Source: Sinonovacula constricta
Lineage: Eukaryota > Mollusca > Bivalvia > Cardiida > Solecurtidae
Direction: 5' to 3'
Length of the DNA: 64,000 bases
Assembly (NCBI GenBank): GCA_007844125.1
Contig: CM017569.1
Location: 5,880,964-5,944,963, forward strand
Each line of letters begins with the position of its first letter. Within the stretch, counting starts at the first letter, position 1. The notes beneath the pieces were generated by a model that saw only the letters and a program-made list of their open reading frames with translations, searched no databases and had not been told where the DNA came from. A program made the position numbers and the translations under genes. Shown here one piece after another: positions 1-12,593 of the stretch.

Positions 1-185
1 CGTGGAACTACCCTTATTTCACTTAAGTGTTAGCAAGGGAGCTATACACTACCATTTTTAACGACTTTGGTATGTCGCGGCCAGGGATCGAATCCGGGAC
101 CTCCCGTACCTGGAGCCGCGCAAATGCTTATCTCCTGTATCTGGAAGGAACATGTATACCTATCCCAGGTTGACTCACCTTGGTG
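1..185 (-). repeat. tRNA-derived SINE, truncated by window edge
   Basis: Read on the minus strand, this segment contains a RNA polymerase III B-box-like GGATTCGATCC (plus-strand 85-95) inside a G/C-rich tRNA T-arm-like stretch. It is followed by a conserved-looking body (about 80 down to 20) reading roughly CCAAAGTCGTTAAAAATGG and then GCTCCCTTGCT. That order, tRNA head followed by this body, matches SINEs I remember as abundant in bivalve genomes (the RUDI/V-type group). The family name is from memory and unchecked. The A box is degenerate, so the copy is probably not transcribed. The 3' end may continue beyond base 1. It is unusually GC-rich compared with its surroundings. Confidence 0.65.
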
Positions 186-1180
186 CCGACACGTAATTTG
201 TTACCGCATATTAAAAATATGCATAAATTACCTTTCGATAAACTGATATTTTTTGCAGCGATATATGTTGAAACAGCGCTTAAATTGGTCGAAGAAATAA
301 GGATATTTTATACAGGATATCTAAGGGGTGTATCTTTTTTTTCAAAAATCAAATGCAAATGAAATCAGATGTTGTTGGAACTAGTTAAATGTGAGAACCA
401 TGTCATTAGAGATATTAGGGAAAATTACAAGAACAAAGAAGACAATTTACGGACAATCGGCATAATATTATTCGTAAGTTTAATTGAACGACAGGACTTA
501 AATGATAAAAGTTCTCAATTGGATATTTCCTAGACACACATGCTGATGCGAAAGAAATTTAACTTCGCTAGATTAGGTTGGGAAATTGACGTGTTTTCTA
601 AATTAATTGTTTCCATTGGTTTAAATGTTTGGATAGCGGCTTGCTCATTCAAGCTTATAATCGCAAAATCGTCAAGGTTTCCAGTGATAATGCAAATATT
701 TATTCTTCAGAGAAATTTCCGACCAATGCAGGAACCTAATCTTTTTATGTTCTGTAAGCGTAAACAACAAAATACAGTTTTCCGATACAAACATGTAAAT
801 GATGACAGAAAATACGTTGTAAAACAAAATACACTTTACATGAAGAGTTTACCTATACTTTTTTCAAATGTTTGATGAGAAAGGTTATGCGGAAGCAATA
901 AACCTCGTCCAGTGGTGCTTAATTGTATGGCTTGTCTGATGCGCTGCCGCTAACATTGTATTAAGAAAAGCGTGCAAAGCATTAAATGGCGTTCAATAGT
1001 TTATAGTTTGAACAATAAAAAAATTATCTATCTAACGATCTACGACGACGGTACTTCTTTGCTTTGAAAATATGTTTGAACAATTGGCCTTCACATGTAT
1101 ATGACATATGCTTCACCTTTTGTACTGTATATTAAATATGTCTTTTTTATGTAGCTAAACATTTATCTATCCAATTTCAG
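186..1180. other. AT-rich non-coding stretch, no recognised gene
   Basis: A 111-codon open frame starts at 540, but it has no recognisable motif and its composition follows the AT-rich background. I see no repeat, RNA gene or clear regulatory motif here. Confidence 0.5.
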
Positions 1181-1293
1181 AATTATTGAACGAAACAGGA
1201 ACATTTCTAAAGTCTCGCACAGGTGAGAAAAACCCATGGAGTTCGAAGTTGCCAAAATCGGTACCTCCTAAAGAAGGTGCGAAGTTGAAGTGA
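1181..1293 (+). CDS. candidate terminal coding exon, product unknown
   Basis: A pyrimidine-rich acceptor (ATCTATCCAATTTCAG) ends at 1180. After two completing bases, 36 codons stay open to TGA at 1291-1293. The predicted tail reads LLNETGTFLKSRTGEKNPW and ends in a lysine/proline-rich EGAKLK, a non-repetitive composition unlike the AT background. An alternative donor (CACAG then GTGAG) at 1222/1223 would leave a 42-nt internal exon ending in phase 1. Possible poly(A) signal AATAAA lies near 1541. I do not recognise the family, and upstream exons are not evident. It may be a chance open stretch between splice-like signals. Confidence 0.3.
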
Positions 1294-2030
1294 TACGGTG
1301 TCTGCAACCTATTATAACAATTCAGACTAACTCATCTCAAATTCTCAATATACTTTTATGAATACCACCGAGTAGTTACAAATCAACGGAAAACAAAACA
1401 GCACCATCCCATTGGCAAATTGCTGACACAATCCATAAAGATCACTTAATATCAGTGCAGACGTCAATGAGTACAATGTCTGTCTGCGTCCTTTGAAGAA
1501 CGAAATTAACATTGTTTATCATATTTAAAATCATCCATTAAAATAAAATATTGCTATACGATATCGGGTAAAGCGTTAATATTATTTGCTCAAAAACAAA
1601 GAGCATTAGTAATGTTTGGAGCATGGATTGTTGAATAATAACCAGTTGCTCATTTGCTATTGTCAATAAGCACGTCAGACATTATCTTATATGTTAAATA
1701 ACGCATAGAGACGATAGCACGGCTTGTATTCTAAAAATGAATGTGAATCTTTCAAATGTAAGCAAATGAAAAATAGACAGGCTGTTTTGAGCAATGACGT
1801 TGTCTCATGTATAACATACTGGCAAAATCGCCTAGGACATTAGTTGTCGCTCGTAAGGCTCCATATATGGTACCAAACCAGGGATGAGTACTTACCGTTC
1901 TTGTTATTTGTTATATGCCTCGTTTAATTTTAAACTCGGAATGAGTTACAAATATGGTAGCAATCATTTTTAATGGGATAACGGAGGACACCTATAAGAA
2001 ACTAACTAGCGCCTCCTAACGTTTTGACAG

Positions 2031-2216
2031 GTGTTTCCTGCAGATAGGGGTGATATATTCTCAAAGATTCACGAATTTTCTAGATTGATTCTCCAAAATA
2101 AAGCAGACACCTTGTTTCACTCTATTTCACTTTATACATATCTAAAAGATAAAACAGTATATAAAGGAGCAGATATCTCTACGATATGTAAGAAAGCATT
2201 TAGTATCTATAGATAA
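2031..2216 (+). CDS. open segment after a splice-like acceptor, product unknown
   Basis: An acceptor-like TTTTGACAG ends at 2030. It is followed by an open frame with no ATG start that runs 61 codons to TAA at 2214-2216. The peptide includes VFPADRGDIFSKIHEFSRL and ADISTICKKAF. No domain is recognised. The G+C content is not raised above background, so chance openness is a strong alternative. Confidence 0.15.
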   Translation: MFPADRGDIFSKIHEFSRLILQNKADTLFHSISLYTYLKDKTVYKGADISTICKKAFSIYR

Positions 2217-2495
2217 TATATGGTCGTAAGTGAAATGTTATCAATCTCGTATCAACTCTAGCATGGTCTGTAAACTCTGCCTAGACTTGATTGGTGAATT
2301 AAACCACTTTCCCAATAACATTTATAAACATCTTACAATTTGAAACGTTAAAGCGCAAAATATAATTGTTTTTATCATTAATTCGTACAAGTAAATTGCG
2401 TTAGAAATATAAAACATCATGCCATTCATATTGCATCAAACAAAATGTAAGTACATAAAACACCACAGTAAATGTTACATTTTGACAATTTTCAG

Positions 2496-2737
2496 AATCA
2501 TTAGACCCTTTATACCGGCCATTCGTTGAATCGAAGGTATTAAATTAATTAAAAAAACATATCGAGTCGGCGATTGATTTAAAATATGTTACTGGTTTGT
2601 CTGCCTTACAGGTGTTACTAAACCGGGTTTCAATCACAAGCCCACACAGAACGTTAGCATATTCAAACATAGTGCATTTGCAAAAAGAATGACGCTCTTA
2701 TTCATGTTTTAGTTAATGATATTATAATCTTGTCTTC
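2496..2737 (+). CDS. two adjacent exon-like open segments, product unknown
   Basis: The first segment (2496-2536) follows an acceptor (GACAATTTTCAG) and reads SLDPLYRPFVESK before a weak donor GTATTA. The second begins at 2612 after TCTGCCTTACAG and reads VTKPGFNHKPTQNVSIFKH, continuing open to a stop near 2712. Both enter in phase 1, the same phase as the segment at 1181, so each could follow that segment as an alternative 3' exon. They do not join to each other in frame: the first ends in phase 0. No family is recognised. This is a weak call based on splice-like signals and amino acid composition only. Confidence 0.15.
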
Positions 2738-2759
2738 ATAAAAATCTAAAACTCTCATG

Positions 2760-5700
2760 ATAATTGCCGCGTGCGTTGCAATCCATTTAAAATTTACTTC
2801 TGACTCTTAAATGTGTGCAGCGATTGGTCCTTCCAATTGCGATTCCATCTTCAGTACCAAGAGTACACCTTATGCCATTAGTCAAGCAATGTCAAAGAGT
2901 ATCTTTTAAGAAGTTTTTGACAGTTTTCGTTATTGTTTTTTTAAAATAGTATGAGTATAAAAAAGTTTCATCGGTAAAGAATTATTATTAGGTAATGTGT
3001 TTGTTCATGAAATCGTATTTCCAACATTAAAAAAACTTTACTACAGTTGACATTTAAAACACACACATTTTCTGGTTTGTTTGGGTTATTTGCTACAACA
3101 CTTCAGCCTGCCTTAAAGCGATTCAAGAGCTTTGGTCGTATCATACTGTACATGTATGTATCTGCTAATGGCACAAGAAGGCAATATTATCAGACCCATC
3201 ACGTCATGTAATTGACGTCAATCGGAGATGACTGTGCTTGATTATCAAGTAATCAAATAAAACACAGACGGCCAACAGCTGTTCCTTTGTCGGCAGTCTG
3301 AATGCCATACTTTCAGATGTGGTTCATATGGACATGTGATGCTTGTTTATGAAAACTGAAAGACACGCTAAACACAATTTCAGGTACCAGTGTATTGATG
3401 ATCAACTAACCAGAAAAGTATTTGTTGACAAGAATGTTTATATAAGTTTAGAGAAACAGACAAAAGTCCGATTTCAAACATACCATCAAACACGCCTGTA
3501 TACAAGATGGACTCTCACATTCATTGATAAATGGCCATGAGCACGATTATGTTTAAAACTGTAATGTCTTTTATTTCGAGTCACCCAACCATGCCGCGTT
3601 TCGATAAATTTGGAACGACTATTAATTTTTAAAGCGTGTGTATTGCATAGCAAGCAACCGCGAAAAACGTCTCTTGTTTCAGTGCATCGTATCACCCAAT
3701 ATAGCTGCAAAACGATTGTTTTATCACAAAAATACAATAGTTCAATTGAAGCGTTTCGATATGCCAAAGTATACCATACCACGTTTTATGTCTTCATAAT
3801 AAAACAGACACTTAGGCCATTACGGGCTATCACAAATGCAAATACAAGTTCAAATAACGGCTAAAGATATACGTGTTTCATAAAAATTGATCATCACACG
3901 TTATAAACATTTAAATGATCGGAAATTGTCCTCATTGCCAATGACGAGAATTCAAGCATGTTTTAGTAATTGTTTAAATGGAAGCTGCGTACGAGTCTTA
4001 AATAATAAAAACAACATCAAAGGAAGCTGATTGGTACAGGGTGTTTTTTTACCTATGATAGACTTTGAGCAAACCCACATAGGCATCATAATTGCTTCAA
4101 TAAAGCAAGGTGTTAACTACGAATATTCTAAAACAAACTTTCATACACTGAGTTAAAAAGCGTTGGCACTTAGTTTGTATTCTTGCCAATAAGGTATGTT
4201 TCTGCCAGAACTTTTAACTGCCAGGCAGAATTGATACTGAAAGAATTCTAATTATACCTTTGTTGCTTGCTAGCACGCTCTGATTGAGTTAAAGTAATAC
4301 TGTAAACGAGGAGTCTTTCAGCGACAAATGAATAAACACAATTAACGCAGTTGGCCTTGTCACGATGCAATTTAGTTGTACCATAAGTGTTGTGTTTACC
4401 GGTTACTAGATATACGAAAGCGTCGTATTCACGTTTCGTCCTTACTAACCACGTCATTTTATTCAATTTATGTAGCAATACATTACAACCCGTCACTGGT
4501 AAATAATGAATAAGCTGTTTTACAGTGACTTGGGGATTGGAAAGGTTTAGGATTACGTAAGCTAAATTAATTTGCTTAATTATCGCTTGCATCAGGAATG
4601 TAAAATATACACATATCATGGGACTGAAATTATTACAACTGTATTAAGTTTTGGTTAAAGAAGGTCAAGGATAAAACGTATGTACCTGAAGGTTTAAGTA
4701 CAGTGCAGTAATGGTAACTGTCATTTATCTTCCAGTGATGTCGATTACGTCGCAAGACATGGCAAACATTACCGCTCAAAGCAATAGTGCAAACGCGATC
4801 CAAGGCTAAAGCTGGAAGCTAAGTACGAATAAATTACATACGTGTTGTATAAAGGAAATGGAGTCTTCGTCGGGATTAATGACTACGGCGATGGGGGTAA
4901 CTCAATTGTTGTTTATTTTAAATAAACATGCAGAAAACCAGGTCGGCACTTCAGAATAATTAATAAAATTATTCTGGTGCGTGACATTATTTTCAACAGT
5001 CGAACAGTTCATCTACACAGACAGCGAGAGAGTGACTTGTTCGTTAAAAAAGAACGGACCAGTGGTTTAGAAAAAGGGGAAAAGGTTAAAATTTACGTGC
5101 ACCTACATACGAACTCACTTTCACCCCTAGATACTTCCATATAAGGATAAACACTTATACATATTCATACTAGACAAGTCACATGGACATCCCATTACGG
5201 GGTATAGGGTAGACAAGTGATACAAGAACGTACAAACAAGAAAAGCATGTGCTAACAAACAGACTGTCACATATAACTATGATGGGATTAATATAAGCCT
5301 GGTTTACATAGAGTACAGCAAAGTGGGTTGGGATTAGCAGTTCAACAACATACTTTAATATACCGAAAGTTTACACTGAAACCAGATAAAGTGCTGTTGA
5401 TTATAACTGCGGACAGTGTCCCTAGCGCTTAATATTTTGTTAATGTTAAAGTGTTTAATAGAATGTTATAGTCGGTTATAGTCGGTGTTTGTCAGTTCTC
5501 CAAGCATGCAGGTGTGCTTGTTTTCGTTTTGTCTTTGCGACATGTCTTAACGTTATTTGTTATATTTTTTCTGTGTTCTCGTTTGAGAAACTGAGTTTGT
5601 ATACGACAATAAGTTGTTGTTTTAACCGATTTCATCACTATAGAACAACATTATAGAATGAAGCCATTCACCTTTAAACAACGTTTCCATATATAACGGT

Positions 5701-6275
5701 GCTATAACCTATAACCTAGTTAATTCTCGCAAGAGAATTGAAGTAGTAGGTTGTTTCAAGTAAGCTAATGGTAATTGCTTTAGCAATTAGAGCTTTATGT
5801 GTACTTATTGTACATGGCCAATTGTGTCTGCTAAGTTGTTTGGTTCTTTAGTTACATTATATAGAAATTGATGTATGGCTTATTGTTTTGGAATATTAAA
5901 TTAGTGTTTTGTCAATTTCAAAAATATTACAGCGAGGCAAATTGATAATGTGTTTTAAGAGTGCTACAAAACTATTTAGCTTGCCCTTTACCATTTTGTC
6001 TTTACCACGACCAGTAACAACACAACAATAAATATACAAAGAACACGTGACATAATAAAAAGTTCCAGTCATATTATCCTTGCCAAGGGGACATCTGATA
6101 AGCTTATGCACACAGCGACTTTCTATGTTTATGCTTAGAACATTTATGTTTTAAGTATTCAAAAATGGCATGGCTTTCAGTCAACTTTCGTGATGAAAGC
6201 CAAAACAGCTGCTGTAAAAATGAATTACCACACATCTAACAAATAACATGGCGACCATTTCCATTGCATATGTAT
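2760..6275. other. AT-rich non-coding stretch
   Basis: Open frames here (3343, 3486 minus, 3610, 4248 minus, 5896 minus) show no motif I recognise. Around 4736-4960 two short frames look somewhat protein-like in different phases (one begins MESSSGLMTTAMG at 4858), but both stop within 35 codons. A minor duplication TTATAGTCGG occurs near 5467. I see no RNA gene or transposon. Confidence 0.4.
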
Positions 6276-6277
6276 TT

Positions 6278-6398
<121 letters not shown>

Positions 6399-6930
6399 AT
6401 AAAAATATTTATTAGACTACATCTTGCAAAACTAATAGAATTCTTACGGCTTTAAATTTTGCAACTTGAGTATACCGCTGTCCTTGGTAGAACCAGGGTG
6501 ATTACATAAGATAGATTTCTTTTACATGTCAGTTGTTTAATTCGAAAGGCAAACACAATGGGGGTGAAAACCAGCAAAACTATCTACAAGTTATAATCAA
6601 ATTGTATTCATCAACCCACTTCAATACCGCTATGAGAAAAACAGCTTCAGGCAAACAGACATTAACTTAACACACCAGTATCTTGCACTACCAAATGTGT
6701 GGCTTTAAATTTGATAAAACTATACGTCTGGTGCACTTTTTATCTTATATGTATTAAAGTTAGATCTTTACGTAGTTTTTTATATATTATTTACGATAAA
6801 ACATACTCTGTTAACTTGTTTGTAAGGTTTAAGAAGTAAGGACATACAACAAGAATGATCAAAAAACTTCTACGTATTAGATAACTTCTAACGAAAAGCA
6901 TTAATAAACGGCGAAAGTGTACTAATACGT

Positions 6931-6999
6931 CAGGAGGGTCGAGTGATTACGCGCTAGCCTTTCATAGTCTCAATCCCGGTTCGAATCTCGCATGCTGCC
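6931..6999 (+). repeat. tRNA-like relic (SINE head or tRNA pseudogene)
   Basis: A B box (GGTTCGAATC) at 6978-6987 is preceded at about tRNA spacing by a D-arm-like GGGTCGAGTGATTACGCGC, similar to the GGTCGAGTGGTTA arm of eukaryotic tRNA genes. The intervening anticodon arm does not pair well and I cannot name an anticodon, so this is a relic rather than a working tRNA. A T-rich run (CTTTTTATATTTTTCC) follows at once and could have served as a polymerase III terminator. Confidence 0.5.
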
Positions 7000-7004
7000 T
7001 TTTT

Positions 7005-8860
7005 ATATTTTTCCTTTCTTTAAGTAAATGAGTTTGTAAAATTTGAGAATACAATGGAATATCAGCATTAAATAAATTTCAGAATACATAAATACAAAAA
7101 ATGAAAAGGTTGATGGCAACGTTTTGTTTGATATTCTTTCTTCGGGTCTGCTACATTGATTTTTTTCATAATTGCAAGCTGTACTGTAACCCTCTGCATA
7201 CATATTGTTTATCTTAGGTGAAAAAAAAAACATTTTCGAAGATTATTTCAGACATTATAACTTTCTGTTATTGCCTGATACAGACTTGTTGGCAAAGTGT
7301 CTTATCTTACGATTGAACTGCTTACAAATGCTGACTGACTCAGGGATAACCTGGATGAATATCAAAGCGACTCGCATTGATAGAAATCATGATAAATTCA
7401 TCAATCATCGAAGGCAGCAATGCATCGCTTAACAAACGATCTATAAAGATAGTGTCCGCAAAGGTCGAGTTTTGTCGGCAAACATAAGAATCTCATAAAC
7501 CACTCCAACCTTCCTCTCATGCCAGTTTTTCCATAGATAAAGTAAAATAGTTTCAGCCAAGCATGAGTCGAATGAGTACCGAGTTTCTGCCACTTCTGCG
7601 CCACTGGTCTGAACATTTGTGACGTTTCTTCGTGATAGTTTGATAGGAATTTAATCTTGTTGAATAAAGTGCAGATTTAATGTTCGATTCAACGACTTGT
7701 TAATATGTGCATGGTGTTGCTAATAAAGCATATGTATGTCTGCTTTTCACAACAAATTGCAATGTTGAGAGGTGAGTTTAACTCTTAAATTTAATTTCCT
7801 TTGAAGGAATTTTGATTTAAAGATTCTGTATTTGCAAAATTAATTTACACAATTTGAGTTTTTTTCTGTTTAACAATAAAAACTGCCCTGATTGATTTTA
7901 CCAATGCAGGTAAGTCAATGATACAAAAGGTATTTAAAACTTGTCAAATATTGCTGACTGTAAAATATGTTTATAAATGTATTTACTTTTTATGCAGTAG
8001 TTCTAACAAGCTCTAAATATAAACTAAATTACCCTCACAACAATGTTAAGATATTTCGAGTGTATTTGATACTTGATTAAGGCCAACTGTCGGAAATCAT
8101 ATTTCAGTGTGAGTGTTTTGATGCATTACCCAAATTAGGCATCTATAAATGTTACTCAAAAGATATACCTTTCTACCTTTCTGGTCTCTACCGGTCTTAT
8201 GTTTGTTTGTATTTTTAATTTTCCATGGACGATCAAAATAGCTCTTGCAGTCAACCTTAAAATGGAATGTCTATACAAATTCATCGTTATCAGTTCATGT
8301 TGCGATTTCAAGCCAAAATTTGTTTTTGCTCAGTATATTTAGCTATTTTCAAGTGTCGAACTAGCGCTCCTGAAACATGCATGAGAGTCATTTTGAAAAA
8401 AAGGCGCAATATCTCTCCTGTCAAGTTTAATAGTTTATAGCTGGTTTGTCACAGACTTGTTTCAAAGCATAAAGAATTAAATTTACATATGTGTTCATAT
8501 TACTTTTTTCTCTTCTTATCTTTTTGAATCCTTAATGAAAACTAATGTTGGTTTGATTTTGAGATTCTGACCGTAGTTGTGTTTGTTAAAATTAGACCCT
8601 AACTTGACAGATTCGTCTTCAAATAATCAAGAGCAACGTTAGGCTTTCGTGAACCACAACCACCTTCGGTTTATTAACTGTTTAGGTTGTAATAAAAATA
8701 TGAACATAATTATGTCAACTATTAAAACCATTAGACAAGAATATCTGCGATTATCTTACAGTTATATCACAACATGTTCTAACACATGTTTCACTAATGA
8801 TACTGTGATTTATCGTCTATCAGATAGAACGTGTACAAACAGACATTCTGAAAAAAGACA
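7005..8860. other. AT-rich non-coding stretch
   Basis: Several overlapping open frames on both strands (7003-7616, 8649-8927) carry no recognisable domain. I see no repeat or RNA gene. Confidence 0.4.
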
Positions 8861-8861
8861 T

Positions 8862-9323
8862 TTACTCTATGAGTTTGTAATTTTCTGCATGGGCTGCTGT
8901 GCATTGGTTTTCTCTTGGTTTAAATGACAATTCATGGCCCTCAGTTATCAGAATAAACAATGACAAAATAAAAAAGGATATGCCCACGTAGTTTGTTACG
9001 CGACGTCTGAAGCACAGACATATAATAACGGGACCGCCGAGGTGCACGAATATCTCCCAATTTCGCAGCGCCATAGTCATAGAAAGACTTCCGATCGGGG
9101 TTTCGAATGCAAAACAATAGCATAATGCTGACAAATAATACAGAGATTTGAAGAAAAATGGCCACGGAAAATTAATCAATATGAAAATGGATTGAAGGTT
9201 AATATCTTCTTTGGATGTGTATCCACTGCCTGTGTTTAGTTTTCCATGAAACGGCAGTAAACATATCGTAACCACGTGTAAACAAAGAACCCGAATTCTA
9301 AATGAATCATAGACAAAGTCCAT
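8862..9323 (-). CDS. longest non-repetitive open frame; hypothetical membrane-like segment
   Basis: A 153-codon frame, the longest in the window outside tandem repeats. It has three hydrophobic stretches (around residues 48-75, 90-103 and 113-126) and lies over a locally GC-richer patch (8990-9130). No family is recognised. A second open frame overlaps it on the same strand at 8941-9165. In AT-rich DNA, T-rich second codon positions produce hydrophobic chance frames, so this may be noise. No promoter or splice structure is evident. Confidence 0.15.
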   Translation of the reverse strand: MDFVYDSFRIRVLCLHVVTICLLPFHGKLNTGSGYTSKEDINLQSIFILINFPWPFFFKSLYYLSALCYCFAFETPIGSLSMTMALRNWEIFVHLGGPVIICLCFRRRVTNYVGISFFILSLFILITEGHELSFKPRENQCTAAHAENYKLIE

Positions 9324-10524
9324 TTAGGCCTTATTTTTGCTGCCCTTTTTTTCATTAATATTTCAATAGCTAATACTGTGTAACTGGTGGTATTTATTAT
9401 GGATTGTATTTGCCAAAACTGCACGGAGAAAGATATTGTATTTAGTTAAAATTAATTAAAATTAGTCGTTGCTTGGAGACACAGAAGGAAGACTGCGCAA
9501 AGACTGATGGTGAAAACGATTAAGCATGTGAGGGACCTCAAATTGGAAAGAAAAAAGAACCACAATCAACTATCAATATTTGCACACAAGTATAATTAGA
9601 TTATACTATTACAGAGTATGCACTTAATTGTATTTTATACTGATTTTAGGAATAAGACAACGGCGATGAATCCCCAGACCCAGAGATGTCTCTGCCTTTG
9701 CCTATTGCTCTGAGACGTTCCACTAGTACAGGGGAACTTAAACACATCTTGGGGCCAGAATTCTTCCAGACAATATTAAAAATTACTTATGAGTTGTAAG
9801 ATGCCAACATATCTTATAACAGAACATTTTGAGAAATAGATCGATCATATGAATCAAATAACAACATTGAAGATGTGGTCTTCTTGGTGTATGTTCAGTT
9901 TTGATATACATGTATATCCTACATTACTGACAGACAGAGCTTATTACCTACTGCTGACATAAAGTTTTAACATTTCATATCAGGGGAACCCTGGTTTACA
10001 TATTTTAGTTCACTAATTATAAATTCAGTAAATGTAGAAACTCTATAATCTGAATAATTTATGTATGTTTGATGCAGTAATTTAAGTTTAATTTTATTGA
10101 CAAAACGTTTCTTTATAGTTGTATGCTGTTTTGACAATATAAACATGTCAAAGTTCAGAGTTAAACTAGTCAAAACAATACATGTATGTTTGAAGTATTA
10201 ACAAAGTAATAAATAAAAAAAGTTTATAGTTTTAGTTATGATTTTAAATTAACCGGTGTCTATTAATTTAGAATCTGCTTAAGTCCCTACTTTATATATT
10301 TATAAATAAATCGATATCGATATATGTGCCATTAAGTGGTTCTTTTAAAGTTTTAAACATGTGATTCAATCTAAGTAAAGTAAACTTTAAATAGTTGATT
10401 TGGTAGCATTAAAACATGACTCTGTCACTCATTAGATATGGAAAGAAAATTAGATTCTTCTATTATGCTGATGTTTGTTAACTGTTTAATTATTTTGTAG
10501 ATTATATGGAGAAATAAACAAAAT

Positions 10525-10713
10525 TTAACATAATCCTGCCTTGTGATGTGTTAAAACAGTTTTATGAAAAGTAAAATTTAAGAAATAAGCAAAACTGAAA
10601 CAGAGTGAAAATTTGAAATCTTTTAATAATTTTTTATCTTTTTTAAAGGACTGCAAATAACTGATATTTCCTCTGTGCCTTCCTGACAGCTGTGCTTTTG
10701 TTGGCTGATCCAT
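10525..10713 (-). CDS. candidate 5' coding exon on the minus strand
   Basis: Reading the minus strand, an acceptor-like tract (TTTTATTTTTTTTCCAG) ends near 10769. About 55 bases that are closed in every frame follow, as in a 5' UTR. An ATG in good context (GCCATGG) then begins MDQPTKAQLSGRHRGNISYL. The first 23 or so codons look protein-like. After that the frame becomes F/K/L-rich like the background, and no convincing donor is seen. The family is unknown. The call rests on start context and composition. Confidence 0.2.
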   Translation of the reverse strand: MDQPTKAQLSGRHRGNISYLQSFKKDKKLLKDFKFSLCFSFAYFLNFTFHKTVLTHHKAGLC

Positions 10714-10769
10714 GGCATTGAATTTAAAGGTTAAGTTTCTCTAAAGAAATGGTTCATGTCATGGTAACT

Positions 10770-11880
10770 GGAAAAAAAATAAAAGTATGCTTTACAGGTT
10801 TCAGCTTTATATGAAAAGTTGCATCCGCCTAACCTCTTTGGTTCCAGTCCTAGTCTGGACAAATACATTAAATTATATTATTCATTCACCAATAATAATA
10901 CAAAACAAAACATACAAAGTTAGAACAAAAATATTAAATTTTGTTATGTCCTATATTTATGTGACAGTTTCCACACACATACACAAATCTTTGCAGGGTA
11001 AATCCTACCTATACTTATTATCATGGCTTATTGTTAACAATATAAAATTTATGGTGGTATCCAAAAGTTTAGACATTTTTTTTCTCTCAAACAACCAAAT
11101 AAATTATTGTGACCTGAAAAGATTCAGCAAATGCTGGTTACTTAAGTCCCCAAGCCATGTGAAAAGTGAAGCCAACACCCACTCATTAATACAAACATGC
11201 ATTTCCTACCTGAGAGACTGCATTTACTCATAATTTTGGTAGTTTCAACAATTGTCAATACTTGGACAAAAGAGTGAGTTTATGCAAAAAGTTGTGCCAA
11301 AATTCCGAAAATAGTGGGTAAGATAATTTATGTACTCTATAGTCGAGTTCCACCTTTAATATATAATCATCCTATATTTATATTAATATAATAAATGGAA
11401 ATATAATATAACAGAATTCTCGAAAGTCCATTTTGAAAAAAAGAAAGTTATTCTGTGTCATTCAATAGCAAAGTGGTATCAAAATCTTATTAACTATTGA
11501 CTTACTTTGAATACAAGTATAATGCATTGTATGACAGTATATACATATATTTTTTAGTATAATGGCATTTATTAACACTAAGAAATTCTCGTAGGTGTGT
11601 TACTGTTTAATATGCATCGGATCGAAAAGCACTTTCAAAAGATTTGGCAAAAGCTTTGCACAGAAAGTAGAGGTGTGAGACAGAAGACTATGAAGGCTTC
11701 AACTATAATAGAAAAAAAAACAGCTATGCATTCATAACTTGATATAAGTTCTCTTTTTATGGTTTTTAAATGCCGAAATTGAAAATAAATCTTATATTTA
11801 ATGTCAGATGTAAGAAAGACAAAATTGATAAAGACACTGCTCAAGACATCAAAATACATGTAAACTGTAGTGTTTTAAGT
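10770..11880. other. AT-rich stretch with a long uncharacterised plus-strand frame
   Basis: A 148-codon frame (10787-11233, plus) is rich in I, Y, S and L and has no recognisable motif. I treat it as chance. No other feature is seen. Confidence 0.35.
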
Positions 11881-11882
11881 AC

Positions 11883-12060
11883 GTCTACCTCAAATAGCAC
11901 AGCATAGGTTCGGGTCATGGTCAGGAAAAGAACTATCAGGTTTAGGGGGGAAAGTTTTCCAGCTAACCTGCTTGTGCTGGTGGTTCTGCCCAGACATAAA
12001 TCTAGGGTTTTCCTTCACCAATAATAAGCTGGACGTCACCAAAAAATGATTTGTTGTTTA
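11883..12060 (+). repeat. degenerate mollusc-type interspersed repeat
   Basis: The segment GGTTCGGGTCATGG, AACTATCAGGTTTAGGGGGG, AGCTAACCTGCTTGTGCTGG, GGTTTTCCTTCACCAATAAT and AGCTGGACGTCACC is GC-richer than its surroundings. It matches, as I remember it, a repeat found widely in bivalve genomes and transcripts (typically ending near a CCACCA..AGCTGG..GTCACC core). No second copy occurs in this window. The assignment is from memory and needs a library search. Confidence 0.45.
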
Positions 12061-12583
12061 AGATAATCTAATCTAGAAGTTTAAACTTAACAGTTACTAT
12101 TTATCACAATGGAAACCGAAAGTAGAACAAGTTTTTTGACAACTGCTACTGACGTGCAGATTTTCGATTTAGCCATCTATTAAGCGGGAAAATAAAGGTA
12201 AAATGACTAATTATATTTAAAGATAAACCCTAATATTCAGATTAAAAATAACAACCAACTAGTAAAGAAATGATAACATACCATGACAGAAGACTCGAAG
12301 TGGGAGGAGCAGATGTGCGTCGTGTCTGGGTTAACAATAAAATTTGAACGATTATAGACAAGAAATAATGTCCCCGCCACTCTTCTTTTGGTAAAACCAT
12401 TTGGAAGTAATAATTTCACGTCATAGTACCCACATTAACACGATATTTACGCGTTTTTTTTTCACTATTGTTAATACAGACTTCAGCTTTCTATCTATTG
12501 TTTTAGTTTACACCGGAAATTTTCTATGACTCCCGGTGATGGCACTGCGACGGATTCAACCTATTTATATAGAGTTATTAGCG

Positions 12584-12591
12584 TGACGTCA
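12584..12591. promoter_or_regulatory. perfect CRE-like palindrome TGACGTCA
   Basis: An exact 8-bp CREB/ATF consensus lies three bases before the first unit of the 39-bp array. No transcription start or gene is evident, so its function is unproven. One such 8-mer is expected by chance about every 65 kb. Confidence 0.25.
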
Positions 12592-12593
12592 CG

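Noticed and set aside
540..875. 111-codon plus-strand frame
   Set aside because: No motif, no splice context, and background AT composition. Similar chance frames occur throughout the window.
4736..4959. Two short protein-like frames after a TTATCTTCCAG acceptor
   Set aside because: Each stops within 35 codons, alternative frames look equally plausible, and no donor or family supports them.
10787..11233. 148-codon plus-strand frame
   Set aside because: Dominated by I, Y, L, S and K as expected from AT-rich DNA. No domain is recognised.
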